Below, piece after piece: positions 45,301 to 54,746 of a stretch of 64,000 nt of DNA (position 1 is its first letter; each line of letters starts with the position of its first letter). The position numbers were made by a program, and so were the translations under genes. The stretch is from Calothrix sp. PCC 7716 (lineage in GTDB: Bacteria; Cyanobacteriota; Cyanobacteriia; Cyanobacteriales; Nostocaceae): NCBI RefSeq assembly GCF_019977735.1, contig NZ_AP025018.1, positions 8,498,580 through 8,562,579 on the forward strand, read 5' to 3'. Under the pieces are notes generated by a model. That model was given only the letters and a program-made list of their open reading frames with translations. It ran no database searches and was not told where the DNA came from.

Positions 45301-47548
45301 CGCGACAGTCAACGTTACTGGAAACAACATTCGCAACACAACCAACGATGCTATTGGTGTTGGACTGAACCAAAACACCAAAACTCAAGTCAATATTGCC
45401 AATAACAAAATCGAAAACGTTAAGGGTAGTGACTCATATAGCTTGAATGGCGCCGCCGAAGCTGATGGTATAGATGTACAATTGTTTGATAGCGCGAGTT
45501 CTGGAGTTAGCATCACTGGTAACACAGTTAATAACACAACTGGAAGCGGTATCAGCATTTCAGACAACAGTGATGCAACTAACCAAAAACTAGATATTGC
45601 AGGTAATACCGTTAGCAACACCGAATACGAAGGTATTAGAATTGATGGTGTTGACGGTAATATTACTGTTAGCAAAAATACAGTTAGCAATACCAAATAC
45701 GAAGGTATTTCTCTAGAAAACACCACTGGTAAAGCCGAAATCAGTGGGTCTAACAATATTAGTGGTGCAACAGGCGCCAGTATTCGTGGTATAAATGTAG
45801 ATAACGTTACAATTAGTGGTAACAGTATCCAAGGTACAACTCGCGCGGGTACAAATTCAGGTACAGAGGGAGAAGCAGTTCTCTTATCGGAAGCAACAGG
45901 TAACGTTGATATCAGCAACAATACCATCACCAAAAACGCAGGAAGCGCGGTTTCACTAAACAATACCTCTGGAAATGCCAACGTCAAAGTTACAGGTAAT
46001 AACATTACCGATAACTTAAACTCCATCGGTATCAAGTTAGGAGGAACCACCACAGGTACAGCAGAAATTGGTCAAAATACAATCTCTAACCCTGGTATTG
46101 GTGTAGATGTTTCTTTAAGTGAGAGCGCTAACTTGAGTAAGTTAGATATCACCAACAATAGCATCGCTGCTCCTAACAGCAATAACCCATTAGAAGGAAT
46201 TAAGCTTAGAGCTTTTGACGACGCGGTTGCAACAGTTAACGTTACTGGAAACACCATCAGCAATATAACCAACGATGGTATAAATGTTGGACTTAACCAA
46301 AATACTGAAACCCAAATCAATATTTCCAGCAATAAAATCGAAAACGTTAAGGGTAGCGATGCGTATGGTTTAGGTGGCGCCGCCGAAGCTGATGGTATAG
46401 ATGTACAGTTGTTTGATAGCGCTAATTCTAAAATTAGCATTACTGATAACACAGTTAATAAGACAACTGGAAACGGTATTAGCATCTCGAACAACAGCGA
46501 CGTAGCGAACATAGAACTAGATGTCACAGGTAATACCGTTAGCAATACTGAATACAAAGGTATTAGGATTGATAATTTTAACGGCAATACAACTGTCAAC
46601 AAAAATACCGTTTCCAATGCGGAAAGCGAAGGTATTTATCTAGAAAATACTACTGGTAAAGTCGAAATCAACGACAACAAAGTCATAGATACTCGCAACC
46701 CATCAGAAGATACTGATTTAGAAAGCGGTATTTTTGTTTGGAACTATGCAGGTGAATCAGATTATACGATTGCTAACAATACAATCGAGACAACCTTCAA
46801 CGCCACCGATTACCGTGTTGATGGTATTGAATTTAACTTGTGTCGTGACGTAGACCCAATTTACCTAAGCAAACCTTGTAATTCAACGGCAACGGCAAAG
46901 GTTAATATAACCAACAACAATATTACCCATAAGGGTCAGCTAACTAATAGTGGCGCCGATGGAATTGACCTGAACATAGGAAAATTTGCAGACGCGACCT
47001 TTAACCTTACAGGTAACACAGTTAGTAATATCCCAGATGAAGCAGTTTCTATTGGTGCTGTTGCAGATTCAACAGGAATTTTCAATATCAACAATAATAC
47101 TATTACCAATGTTGGTGAGAGTGGTATAGAAGTTGACTTATTCCTTCCCGACCCAGCAATATCTCCAGCATTAAATCTATTCAACCGCAGTAATACTCAA
47201 TACAATATCACAGATAACACAATTGATACTGCCAAGAACGATGGTATAGACTTGGAGATTCAAGACGAAGCCAAAACCACAATTACCATTACTGGTAACT
47301 CCATCAAAAATATAGGTGATGGAGAAAGTGGTGATAGAGCTATTCAGTTAGAGACAAACCAGTCTTCTCAGATGTGCGTTGCTGTTAATAATAATACAAT
47401 TAGCGCATCTCCTAATGCATCACGTCTCAGACCTAACGATGCGACTTCTAAACTTGAAGTTGTAGATGTAGCAACCATTTCAACTCGTAATGGGGGCGCC
47501 AGTTTCACGACTTCAGGTACAACAAACCGCTCAACTCCTTGCCCCTAA
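42353..47548 (+). CDS. Inverse-autotransporter-like surface protein with long beta-helix passenger
   Basis: 1731 residues. A signal peptide (LSLLWIVALATSASAQ) is followed by a beta-barrel domain of about 230 residues that resembles inverse-autotransporter barrels (GNVLLGYRVYDEKDDRVTGA, LGIGFETLGKWDLRINGYLP, FLSLGASLQNDSLFD). The rest is a right-handed beta-helix with Asn-rich rungs (GNTVSNTEYEGI, NNTITKNAGSA type). The passenger contains long repeats of about 300 residues: two modules are almost identical at the DNA level with a 900-base offset. Likely an outer-membrane-anchored adhesin or polysaccharide-interacting protein. No catalytic triad was identified. A terminator-like hairpin follows. 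Confidence 0.8.
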   Translation: MKQFTQIAYLSLLWIVALATSASAQEAPSLSPNFEVRYTTEGAGVESNGSVEGFIPLFQTPGKNATFLQGRLFLDDDSQMGGNVLLGYRVYDEKDDRVTGAYVSLDARDTSRSYFKQLGIGFETLGKWDLRINGYLPLGDTRNQIGQFYFGNPFFQKNNIVIQQANLFEAALHGVDAEVGTRLTKIGSGDLRGYAGIYYLGNDNKEAFGWKARVEARPTKFLSLGASLQNDSLFDTRAVFSVGLSFPGSGATRGGDQTSNFARMGEFVERQAAIPVIGVNTVTLPALTNPATSKAWSFVHVAPGNSDGTAESPYGYDKIQQAVNDAAKTDSIVYIRGDEKAIIPGFTLLSGVKLLTNTPERFIDTVEIGSTKLPFSGSRIVPKLGGTVSLSSNTVLSGFDINAANGASVRGTNISNVTITDNRIQGTKGEAILLSQVTGNVDISNNTIGKNTGSALLLSNTSGNANLKVTGNNITDNLNSIGINFGGTATATAEISKNTISNSGIGVDVNLSGSANLSKLNIIDNTINSTVGAGIRGTNVNNVTINNNRIQGTTLAGTNSGTQGEAILLSGVRGNIDISNNTLTKNAGTALSLSNTSGNANVKVTGNNITDNFNSIGVNFGGTATGTAEIAKNTISSFGTGVDVSLSDNANLSQFNISDNSITAPNSNNPLEGIKFTAFDQAVATVNVTANNIRNTTNDAIGFGVNQNTKTQVNIANNKIENVKGSDLYSLNGAAEADGIDVQLFDSASSGVSITGNTVNNTTGSGISISDNSDATNQKLDIAGNTVSNTEYEGIAIDGVDGNITVSKNTINNTKYEGISLENTTGKAEISGSNNISGAAGAGISGTNVNNVTITGSSIQGTQGEGILLSEATGNVDISNNTLTKNTESALVVNNTSGNANIKVTANNITDNFNSIGINLGETATGTAEIAKNTISNFGIGVDATLSGSANLSKLDITDNNITAPNSNNPLEGIKLRAFDEANATVNVTGNNIRNTTNDAIGVGLNQNTKTQVNIANNKIENVKGSDSYSLNGAAEADGIDVQLFDSASSGVSITGNTVNNTTGSGISISDNSDATNQKLDIAGNTVSNTEYEGIRIDGVDGNITVSKNTVSNTKYEGISLENTTGKAEISGSNNISGATGASIRGINVDNVTISGNSIQGTTRAGTNSGTEGEAVLLSEATGNVDISNNTITKNAGSAVSLNNTSGNANVKVTGNNITDNLNSIGIKLGGTTTGTAEIGQNTISNPGIGVDVSLSESANLSKLDITNNSIAAPNSNNPLEGIKLRAFDDAVATVNVTGNTISNITNDGINVGLNQNTETQINISSNKIENVKGSDAYGLGGAAEADGIDVQLFDSANSKISITDNTVNKTTGNGISISNNSDVANIELDVTGNTVSNTEYKGIRIDNFNGNTTVNKNTVSNAESEGIYLENTTGKVEINDNKVIDTRNPSEDTDLESGIFVWNYAGESDYTIANNTIETTFNATDYRVDGIEFNLCRDVDPIYLSKPCNSTATAKVNITNNNITHKGQLTNSGADGIDLNIGKFADATFNLTGNTVSNIPDEAVSIGAVADSTGIFNINNNTITNVGESGIEVDLFLPDPAISPALNLFNRSNTQYNITDNTIDTAKNDGIDLEIQDEAKTTITITGNSIKNIGDGESGDRAIQLETNQSSQMCVAVNNNTISASPNASRLRPNDATSKLEVVDVATISTRNGGASFTTSGTTNRSTPCP
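43567..46650 (+). repeat. Tandem 0.9-kb modules within the beta-helix gene
   Basis: Modules open with a GGCGCC-containing Gly-Ala codon pair at 43567 (short module), 43946, 44872 and 45772. The last two full spacings are 926 and 900 bases. The stretch 44520-44870 is nearly identical to 45420-45770, with only scattered substitutions. Confidence 0.85.
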
Positions 47549-47560
47549 GCATTAATTGTA

Positions 47561-47578
47561 GGGTGGGCTTTAGCTCAC
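47561..47578 (+). terminator. Hairpin after the beta-helix gene
   Basis: GGTGGGC, a TTTA loop and GCTCACC, within a GTAG...CTAC frame. A degenerate copy of the GGTGGGCA repeat, well placed as a terminator. Confidence 0.6.
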
Positions 47579-47700
47579 CTTACTCTACTGTTAATGTAAA
47601 GTAAAAAGTAGTTCCTATTTCTGGTTCTCGGTAATTGCTAAAAGCCATTTATAGGAGCCATCTTTACACTTGCTATTTAAATAGAAGCCAAAATTATTAA

Positions 47701-49439
47701 TTAAAGTTTCAGATGGTTGGAGCATTTAGTTTGAACTACAGTTGGAAGCTTGACGCTAAAAGTTGCACCTTTTCCTATAACGCTATTAACGACTATTTCA
47801 CCTTTGTGTAAGTTAACGCACTGTTTAACTATTGATAATCCTAAACCAGTACCAGAAACAGTGGATACATTATTTGCACGATAGAAAGAATCAAAAATAC
47901 GAGCTATCTCCTCTGGGGGAATGCCGATACCTTTATCTTCAACATTAAATACTATCGCTTGCCCATAACAATTTACATCTAATTTAACCTGACTGTCAAT
48001 AGAAGAATATTTGAGGGCATTTTCTAATAAATTTGTAATAATGTGACAAACAAGTTGAGAGTCAAGTAGTGCTTCTATACTATATGTCGGTGCCAGAAAC
48101 TTGAGACGATTTTGGTTTTTACTGTTATTAATTAGAGTATTAATAATATTTTGGCATAGCTTTATTACATCAACATTTGTAGGTTGAAATTGTAGAGCAT
48201 TCGCTTTGACTTCAGATAATATTAGTAAGTTTTGAACAATTTCTGTAATACGTTTGATAGAAGTTTCGATTTTAGAAAAATGTGCTTGTTTTTTCTCTTC
48301 AGTAAGATTATTGATGTAATACTGTAACATATCACACGAAGATTGAATCGTTGCAAGTGGTGTGCGAATTTCATGAGATGTTGTCACGATAAATTTAGTT
48401 TTAGATTCGCTTAGTTCACGTTCTCTTTGTAGAGCTTTTAATATTTCTTCTTCTGCTTGCTTACGATGGGTTATATCTTTAGCCACACCAGCCATTCTAA
48501 ATAAATTACCATGTTCGTCGTATATAGGAAAGGTTCGGTCACGTACCCAACGTAAGGGCTAATATAATAGAAGTTACTGATGTCTAAATTACATACCCAA
48601 AATACTATTTCTGCATGATTTGCGAATTGCTGAAATTTTTCTTCTCTCTCTATAAGCGAAATTTCTGCTAATTTGCGCGAAGTAATATCTTCTGCAATTC
48701 CTAATTGACGATACGAACTACCGTTTTTATGGTTCACTACAAATGTTCGTTGATAAATCCAACGAACTTTACCATCAGGGCGAATAATTCGATATTCTTG
48801 CTCTAGAGTGCAGTTTTCTTTTCCAAAACATGATTTTAATACCATGTCCCTATCATCAGGGTGAATTGATTCAAAAAGTAACCTAGGATATTCGTAAATA
48901 GAAGCGCACGAATAGCCCCAAATTTTTTCAAAGCCAGAGCTTATATAATAACAATCACTTATATCTGGCGCAAAAATCCAAAAAGCAATATCTAGATTAT
49001 CGAGTAGCTGAGAGAAGCTCTTTTCAATATCTATTGACTCAGTGTGAATCGAAGACAAGTTTGGCAAGGTTATTTCTTCAGCTAGGCTTGCAATGTAATC
49101 AATATTATCCGTGTTTTCGTACCTAAACGCGCGGTTATGTATCCATTTTATAGACCCATCAGTAGTTACTATACGATATTTTTCATCCATTGTCCCTGAA
49201 AGCTTTAACCTTTCGAGCGAGTTTAATATCCGCTTATGGTCATCAGGATGGATGAAATCAATAAAAGAGTTTGGGCATTTATAAAGACTTGCAGCATTAC
49301 AACCCCAAATTCTTTCATAAGCAGTACTAACGTAAAGTGTTTGACTCAAATCAGCAGAAAATGCCAAAAACACTTGGTTGGTGCTTTCTAGCACGTGGTT
49401 CAACAATGTTCCTATTTTTGGCAAGTCACTGAATTCCAC
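47701..49439 (-). pseudogene. Multi-PAS histidine kinase gene broken by a deletion in the third PAS domain
   Basis: Two frames together spell one PAS-PAS-PAS-HisKA-HATPase kinase. The first (49439 to 48471, 322 residues) has two complete PAS/PAC domains and the start of a third, ending FYYISPYVGYV. The second (48495 to 47701, 264 residues) continues a PAC end (RWVRDRTFPIYDEHGNLFRM, open from just upstream), then HisKA (TTSHEIRTPLATIQ) and HATPase (NLLENALKYS, DKGIGIP, GTGLGLSIV). Compared with the intact paralogue at 52369-54630, about 55 residues of the third PAS are missing, out of frame, at about 48552-48562. The second frame could still make a PAS-less kinase. Confidence 0.8.
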
Positions 49440-49677
49440 TTTATCCTCCTCAATTAATACAGTTTACATATGTAATCACTAAATTATCACACTACATTCA
49501 ACAATTTTTTATAGATATACATGATATACATGATATACAAAATGTACATTTTTATCAATGCTGGTCTTGAAATTTATTTTGGTTAAAATCTTTACTTTTA
49601 TGAAAAATTCTGAAATTATTAAACAAAGCTGTTCTTGTCACGTATAACCATTTACTTCTGAGGAGAAAATTAGCTCT

Positions 49678-50355
49678 ATGTCATTAGCCCTACTGTTGAA
49701 ATCCAATGAGAATCAAAAGGTTAACAGTGTTAGATTATTAGACTACGTAAAAAGTCTGTACGGAGATATTCCAGTATCGCCATGTCCATTCACTGAAGCG
49801 GAAATTGACGAGCTATCGAATACCAATGAATTGTTGGTTTATCTACCTGCAAGACTTACAATGCAGGAGTTATGCAATATTTTTGGTATCAGCGCTAATG
49901 TTAACTTTGAGCATGAAACCATGATTAGAAACAGCATGGTTAGCGAAGACCAATGGTTTATTGTATCTGCGAGCAAGGCGCCAGAACTCATTGATAAAAC
50001 AGGTCTTTTTGCCAAGCGAGTCTACGAAGATGAAGGTCTTCATGGCATGGACTTGAGAAGATATTTGGCATTTGCAGCTACTTTTAAATATCATTTTGGA
50101 GAATTTCCAGACCAAACATATTGGTGTTTTTTACTATCGGGAAGCTATGACCGTAGTGGAGTATCAGTAGTTGGGCTTGATTCAAAGGGTGTCTTAAGTC
50201 ATCATGGTTGGATGCGGAATTTTAAAGCAAAGTTCTGTGGTTCAAGATATATAGTTATCGCCCCTAGGATTGAAATATTGCCTTCTACAAAATCTTTACA
50301 AAGGGCACGCCGAGGTAAACCAGGAGCTAGCGGTAAGGAAGCAGGAATGGAGTAA
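49678..50355 (+). CDS. Hypothetical protein, 225 residues
   Basis: A soluble protein without signal peptide, preceded by GAGGAGAAAA. It starts with a helical region (residues 1-60), then WFIVSASKAPELIDKTG, GLHGMDLRRYLAFAATFKY, TYWCFLLSGSYDRSGVSVVG and SRYIVIAPRIEILPS. The tail is basic and Gly/Ala-rich (RRGKPGASGKEAG). The pattern suggests a compact alpha/beta domain of a conserved bacterial family, but I cannot name it with certainty. It is followed by a flavoprotein gene on the same strand after 150 bases. Confidence 0.6.
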   Translation: MSLALLLKSNENQKVNSVRLLDYVKSLYGDIPVSPCPFTEAEIDELSNTNELLVYLPARLTMQELCNIFGISANVNFEHETMIRNSMVSEDQWFIVSASKAPELIDKTGLFAKRVYEDEGLHGMDLRRYLAFAATFKYHFGEFPDQTYWCFLLSGSYDRSGVSVVGLDSKGVLSHHGWMRNFKAKFCGSRYIVIAPRIEILPSTKSLQRARRGKPGASGKEAGME

Positions 50356-50505
50356 TAATTACTGCATTGTCAGCAATAATTGAATATGATTTGTTTAGTC
50401 CTGCATTTTATGCATTTCTCGATGGAACCTTGCGTTGAATGCGGCTAAACAATCCAGTTATTGGTGTAGTCATTTTAATCTTGGGTTTTAACACGTTAAT
50501 ATAAC

Positions 50506-52008
50506 ATGAACAATTACGAACAAGCAATTCAAGCATGGAAAGATAAAATTGGCGCTACTAAAGTAGAAATTTCTACAGAGCAAAGAGAAAAGTACACGCA
50601 AAACATTACAGAATATCAAGCTGAACCCCCAGTCGCTATATTAAAACCCGCAAGTAGAAGTGATGTTGAAGCGATTGTGGCAGTTGCAAACAAATACCAT
50701 GTACCTATTTATGTTGTAAGTACTGGAAAAAACTGGGGTATTGGTTCAAAAGTACCAGTTAAAAATGGATGCGCTTTAGTAATCCTTAGCGAAATAAAAA
50801 ATATAATAGAAGTAAATGAAAAGTATCGATATGCAATTATTGAACCAGGAGTTACTCAAAAACAATTATCTGATTATTTACAGAAGAATACAAATTTAAT
50901 GTTACCTTCCACTGGGTCTGCAGAAAATACTAGTATTGTAGGAAATATTCTAGACAGAGGTAGTGTTTTCTTTAATCATCGCTATGATTTTCTGACAGGG
51001 CTAGAGGTATTATTAGGCAACGGAAAACTAGTAAGAACAGGCTTTTGGCATTACTTTGATTCTAATCAAACAAAACTACCAATATTTTTCCATCCTCCTG
51101 GTGTTGGTCCGGACATTAAAGGTATATTTACACAATCGAATTTAGGAATTGTCACTGCTATGGTAGTACGTCTGAAACCTCGTACACCAAGCACAATTGT
51201 ATATGCAGAACTTAAAGAAGATAACTTTGTCGCATTCATAGATGCTTTTATCAAGCTTAAGGAAAATAACTTGATAAATAATTGGTTGATGATTACTAAT
51301 ACAAATGACCCAAGAACGACTGTTGCAAATCAATTCAATTATACAGGAAATTGGTCAGCTATATTTAATTTTTATGGAACAGAACAACTCAGATATTTGT
51401 ATAAAAAAGAAGTCGAAAAGGAAATTAATAAATTGTGCCATAATTTATTTTTTATGAATAGCGATATAGAGGAAAACTCAAACCATAGATACCATTTAAT
51501 ATTACAAAAACTATATAATGGTATACCCTCTAATTATAGTATTGAAACAATGGCAGAAATGAATGATTTTGATTTTAAAAATTCGGATTATGAGGTTGAT
51601 TTTTGTAAACAAATATCCGGTTTTAGAGCTGTTGCACCAGCAGTACCTCTTGAAGCCAGGGCAATGAAAGAAGTAATAGATTTAGTAAATAAAGTTTCTA
51701 AAGAATTTCAGATAACACCTTTTCATAATTTCGTGACTATAGGAGACATGGCTGTTGAAGGACTATTCAGAGCATATTTTAACCGAGAAAAAGAGGAAGA
51801 AATAACAAACGTGAATCAATGGGCTGAGGAGTTAGACAAGGAATTAGAAAAAATAGGTATTTATCCTTATCGTATGAGTATTCAACAAATGAATTACTTT
51901 AGTAATCGTCAGACAGATCCTTACTGGGAAACTATTGCAGCTATTAAAAAGCAACTAGACCCTAATAATATTATTTCTCCTGGGAAATATTGCTTAGAGA
52001 ATATCTAA
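50506..52008 (+). CDS. FAD-linked oxidase of the VAO/4-cresol-dehydrogenase type
   Basis: 500 residues. The FAD-binding PCMH domain is clear: PPVAILKPASRSDVEAIVAVA, VSTGKNWGIGSKVPV, YAIIEPGVTQKQLSDYL and GNILDRGSVFFNHRYDFLTG. The C-terminal substrate domain ends with DPYWETIAAIKKQLDPNNIISPGKYC, the usual closing motif of VAO flavoenzymes. Enzymes of this group oxidise phenols, alcohols or amines. No covalent-FAD histidine could be assigned with confidence. The gene is AT-rich compared with its neighbours, which may point to transfer. No strong ribosome binding site precedes the ATG. Confidence 0.82.
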   Translation: MNNYEQAIQAWKDKIGATKVEISTEQREKYTQNITEYQAEPPVAILKPASRSDVEAIVAVANKYHVPIYVVSTGKNWGIGSKVPVKNGCALVILSEIKNIIEVNEKYRYAIIEPGVTQKQLSDYLQKNTNLMLPSTGSAENTSIVGNILDRGSVFFNHRYDFLTGLEVLLGNGKLVRTGFWHYFDSNQTKLPIFFHPPGVGPDIKGIFTQSNLGIVTAMVVRLKPRTPSTIVYAELKEDNFVAFIDAFIKLKENNLINNWLMITNTNDPRTTVANQFNYTGNWSAIFNFYGTEQLRYLYKKEVEKEINKLCHNLFFMNSDIEENSNHRYHLILQKLYNGIPSNYSIETMAEMNDFDFKNSDYEVDFCKQISGFRAVAPAVPLEARAMKEVIDLVNKVSKEFQITPFHNFVTIGDMAVEGLFRAYFNREKEEEITNVNQWAEELDKELEKIGIYPYRMSIQQMNYFSNRQTDPYWETIAAIKKQLDPNNIISPGKYCLENI

Positions 52009-52105
52009 TACCATTACCGCTACTAATGATGATATTAACCTACAGCTATTGACGCAGGCGCCGATTATTAGATAATATATTTGGAGGTAGAATATTCCAT
52101 TAAAA

Positions 52106-52372
52106 TTGCCAATCACAGTGGAACAAAAAATAATAGAAACCCTGAGTCAGAAAAACTGGATGTGGATGGAAGAGTTAAGGTCACACTTTATGTTGTGTGA
52201 CCTCCAAACTCACTACATCTTTATAAATCCCGAATTTAGTAGCGCCATCGACAACCTATTTGAGCAAGGATTTATAAGGATTATCAATCGCTTAGAAATA
52301 AAAGAATATTACAAAAAAACTGGCAAAATAGTTGAATTGGTAAACAGTGCCAGTTTAGCTAAAAAATGTTAA
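52106..52372 (+). CDS. Small hypothetical protein (start uncertain)
   Basis: 88 residues if started at the TTG at 52106. A good GGAGG lies at 52083-52087, too far from that TTG but six bases before an in-frame ATT at 52094, so a rare ATT start is possible. The product has KNWMWMEELRSHFMLCD and FINPEFSSAIDNLFEQGFI, with no known domain; the length and helices look like a small winged-helix-like or adaptor protein, but this is a guess. It overlaps the end of the convergent PAS kinase by four bases. Confidence 0.5.
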   Translation: MPITVEQKIIETLSQKNWMWMEELRSHFMLCDLQTHYIFINPEFSSAIDNLFEQGFIRIINRLEIKEYYKKTGKIVELVNSASLAKKC

Positions 52373-54630
52373 TGACTCAATGGTAAGGTAACTGTAAAAG
52401 TCGTTCCATTTGCAATGTCACTATTAACGGTTATTTCACCTTTGTGTAAATCTACGCATTGCTTAACAATCGCAAGTCCTAAGCCAGTTCCACCAATATT
52501 GCCAATGTTATTAGCACGATAGAAGGAATCGAAAATATATGGTAAATCTTCATTATTGATACCAATTCCTTTGTCTTTAACCACAAAAGTTAATTGATTT
52601 TGAGTAAAGTCAACAGAGAATTTAACTTTGCTATCTTCATTTGAATATTTTAAGGCATTATCGAGCAAATTAGTAATAATATAGGTTACAAGTTTAGGGT
52701 CGATAACAGGCGCCTGGTTAACTGCATTTTCACTGATAAATAATTCGACATTTCTTTGTGTATCAGTAAAAGAGACGACCATTGCTATAGCATCTGAGCA
52801 AAGTTTGGCAATATCAGTACTACAAGGTTGGAATTGCAAAGCATTGGCTTCAGCTTCTGATAATAGCAAGATGTCTTGGACAATTTGAGTAATGCGTCTA
52901 ACAGCAGCTTCAATCTTCTGAAAATGTTTTTCTTTTTTATCTTCAGCCAACTGATCTTTGTAATGCTGCAACATGTCGATTGAAGACTGGATTGTCGCTA
53001 ATGGTGTACGTATTTCATGGGAAGTATTAGCAATAAAGTTTGATTTAGCATCGCTGAGTTCGCGCGCACGTTGCAAAGCAATGAGGGTCTCCTCTTCAGC
53101 TTGCTTACGTAATGTAATATCCTCAGCAATACCCACAACTCGAAAAGTATTTCCCGAAGAGTCTTGAATTGGATAAGTACGAGCGTGTATCCAACGAACT
53201 GTACCATTTGGACGCACAATACGGTACTCCACATTCATTTGTGTAGAATCTTTTTCTACTGCGGCAAATACTTTTGGTTTATCCTCTGGGAGAATCGATT
53301 CAATGAAGGATAATGAGTTTTCGTATAATGAAGCACAACTTTTACCCCAAACTTGTTCATAATTAGGACTTATATAAAGTACTTGGCTAGCGTCAGGGGT
53401 AATTAACCAGGAAACGTGACCAATATTTTCTGCTAGCTGACGGTATTGCTCTGAACTTTGAACTAACATAGTTTCCGCTTGCTTACGTTCAGTAATATCA
53501 AACGCAATACCAGCCATCCGAAATAAGTTGCCTTGTTCATCGTACACCGGGAATGTTTGGTCTCTTACCCAACGAACGGCGCCATCAGGACGGATAATTC
53601 GGTATTCTTCATCCATGTTGCAGGCATTTGGTCCAGTTGCAGCAGCTATTATACGTTCTAAATCATCAGGATAAACAGATTCTATAAATGACCTGGGATT
53701 TTGGTAAATATCTTCACAACTTTTACCCCAGATTTTTTCGTAGCCAGGGTTAATATAATAAAATTTGCTGGCATCAGGTTCACACACCCAAAATACAATA
53801 TCAACGTTGTTAGCGAACTGCTGAAACCTTTGCTCGCTTTGTTTTAAAGCAAGTTCGATCATCTTCTTGTCTGTAATATCTTCTGCTGTGCCAACTTGAC
53901 GGTAAAGTTGACCATTTTCGTTTAAAAGAGCTTTTGTTCGTTGACGCACCCAACGTACTTCGCCGTCAGGGCGAATAATTCTATACTCTTGCTCAATACC
54001 ACAGTTGTCTTCACCAAAACATGCAGTAAAAACTCGTTCACGGTCATCTGGATGTACGGATTCTCCAAAAGACTTAGGGTTGGCGTAAATTTCAGCGCAA
54101 CTTCTACCCCAAATTTTTTCATAACCTGGGCTGATATAATAGCATTCGCTTACGCTACTGTCAGAAACCCAGAAAACAACGTCTAGGTTGTCAAAAAGCT
54201 GAAGATATTTCTCTTTATCGGCCACTAAGTTTAAAGACGCGACTTTACGATCATTTACATCTTCGGCAATACCTGTAATATATTGTATGTTCCCACTAAT
54301 GTCCAACGAAGCAAACGCACGGTTATGTATCCACCTAACTTGACCATCAGGGCGAACAATACGATATTCTTCATCTAATTGGGTGCCTTGTATTAAACTT
54401 TGAAGTGCTATATCTATTCTCTGTTTGTCTTCAGTGTAAATGGCATCGAGAAAAGACTTTGCACCTTCATTGAAATTAGTCATTTGGCGCCCAAATATTT
54501 TTTCGTAAGTAGGGCTTGTGTAAACTATTTGACTTAAATCAGCGGAACAAACCCAAAAGGCTTGATTATTATTCTCAAGTAGTTTACCCAGAGGGCTGTT
54601 TGCTAAAACTTGCCAGTCATTAATATTCAT
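52369..54630 (-). CDS. Histidine kinase with four PAS/PAC domains
   Basis: 753 residues from the MNINDWQV start. Four PAS/PAC units occupy about residues 15-140, 145-270, 275-395 and 400-515, each with the same signature (FWVC or FWVSD, YISPGYEKIWG, EYRIIRPDGxVRW). The kinase core follows: HisKA with NTSHEIRTPLATIQ, HATPase with NLLDNALKYS, DKGIGINNEDLPYIF and GTGLGLAIVKQ. There is no membrane helix, so it is a soluble sensor. It is the intact relative of the broken kinase at 47701-49439. No response regulator is cotranscribed. Confidence 0.93.
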   Translation of the reverse strand: MNINDWQVLANSPLGKLLENNNQAFWVCSADLSQIVYTSPTYEKIFGRQMTNFNEGAKSFLDAIYTEDKQRIDIALQSLIQGTQLDEEYRIVRPDGQVRWIHNRAFASLDISGNIQYITGIAEDVNDRKVASLNLVADKEKYLQLFDNLDVVFWVSDSSVSECYYISPGYEKIWGRSCAEIYANPKSFGESVHPDDRERVFTACFGEDNCGIEQEYRIIRPDGEVRWVRQRTKALLNENGQLYRQVGTAEDITDKKMIELALKQSEQRFQQFANNVDIVFWVCEPDASKFYYINPGYEKIWGKSCEDIYQNPRSFIESVYPDDLERIIAAATGPNACNMDEEYRIIRPDGAVRWVRDQTFPVYDEQGNLFRMAGIAFDITERKQAETMLVQSSEQYRQLAENIGHVSWLITPDASQVLYISPNYEQVWGKSCASLYENSLSFIESILPEDKPKVFAAVEKDSTQMNVEYRIVRPNGTVRWIHARTYPIQDSSGNTFRVVGIAEDITLRKQAEEETLIALQRARELSDAKSNFIANTSHEIRTPLATIQSSIDMLQHYKDQLAEDKKEKHFQKIEAAVRRITQIVQDILLLSEAEANALQFQPCSTDIAKLCSDAIAMVVSFTDTQRNVELFISENAVNQAPVIDPKLVTYIITNLLDNALKYSNEDSKVKFSVDFTQNQLTFVVKDKGIGINNEDLPYIFDSFYRANNIGNIGGTGLGLAIVKQCVDLHKGEITVNSDIANGTTFTVTLPLSH

Positions 54631-54746
54631 ATGAAATACTTTTAAACTACCCTGACATATTTTACCCAAAAGTGACTACATTTAAGTAAAATTTTCTAAT
54701 AGTTAAGAATTAAATTTATTTTTCGATTTAGCGACATACTTATGTC

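Noticed and set aside
43049-47184. Long open frames on the minus strand opposite the beta-helix gene
   Set aside because: They mirror the Asn/Thr/Ile-rich repeat codons of the real gene, repeat with the same period, and have no domain or ribosome binding site.
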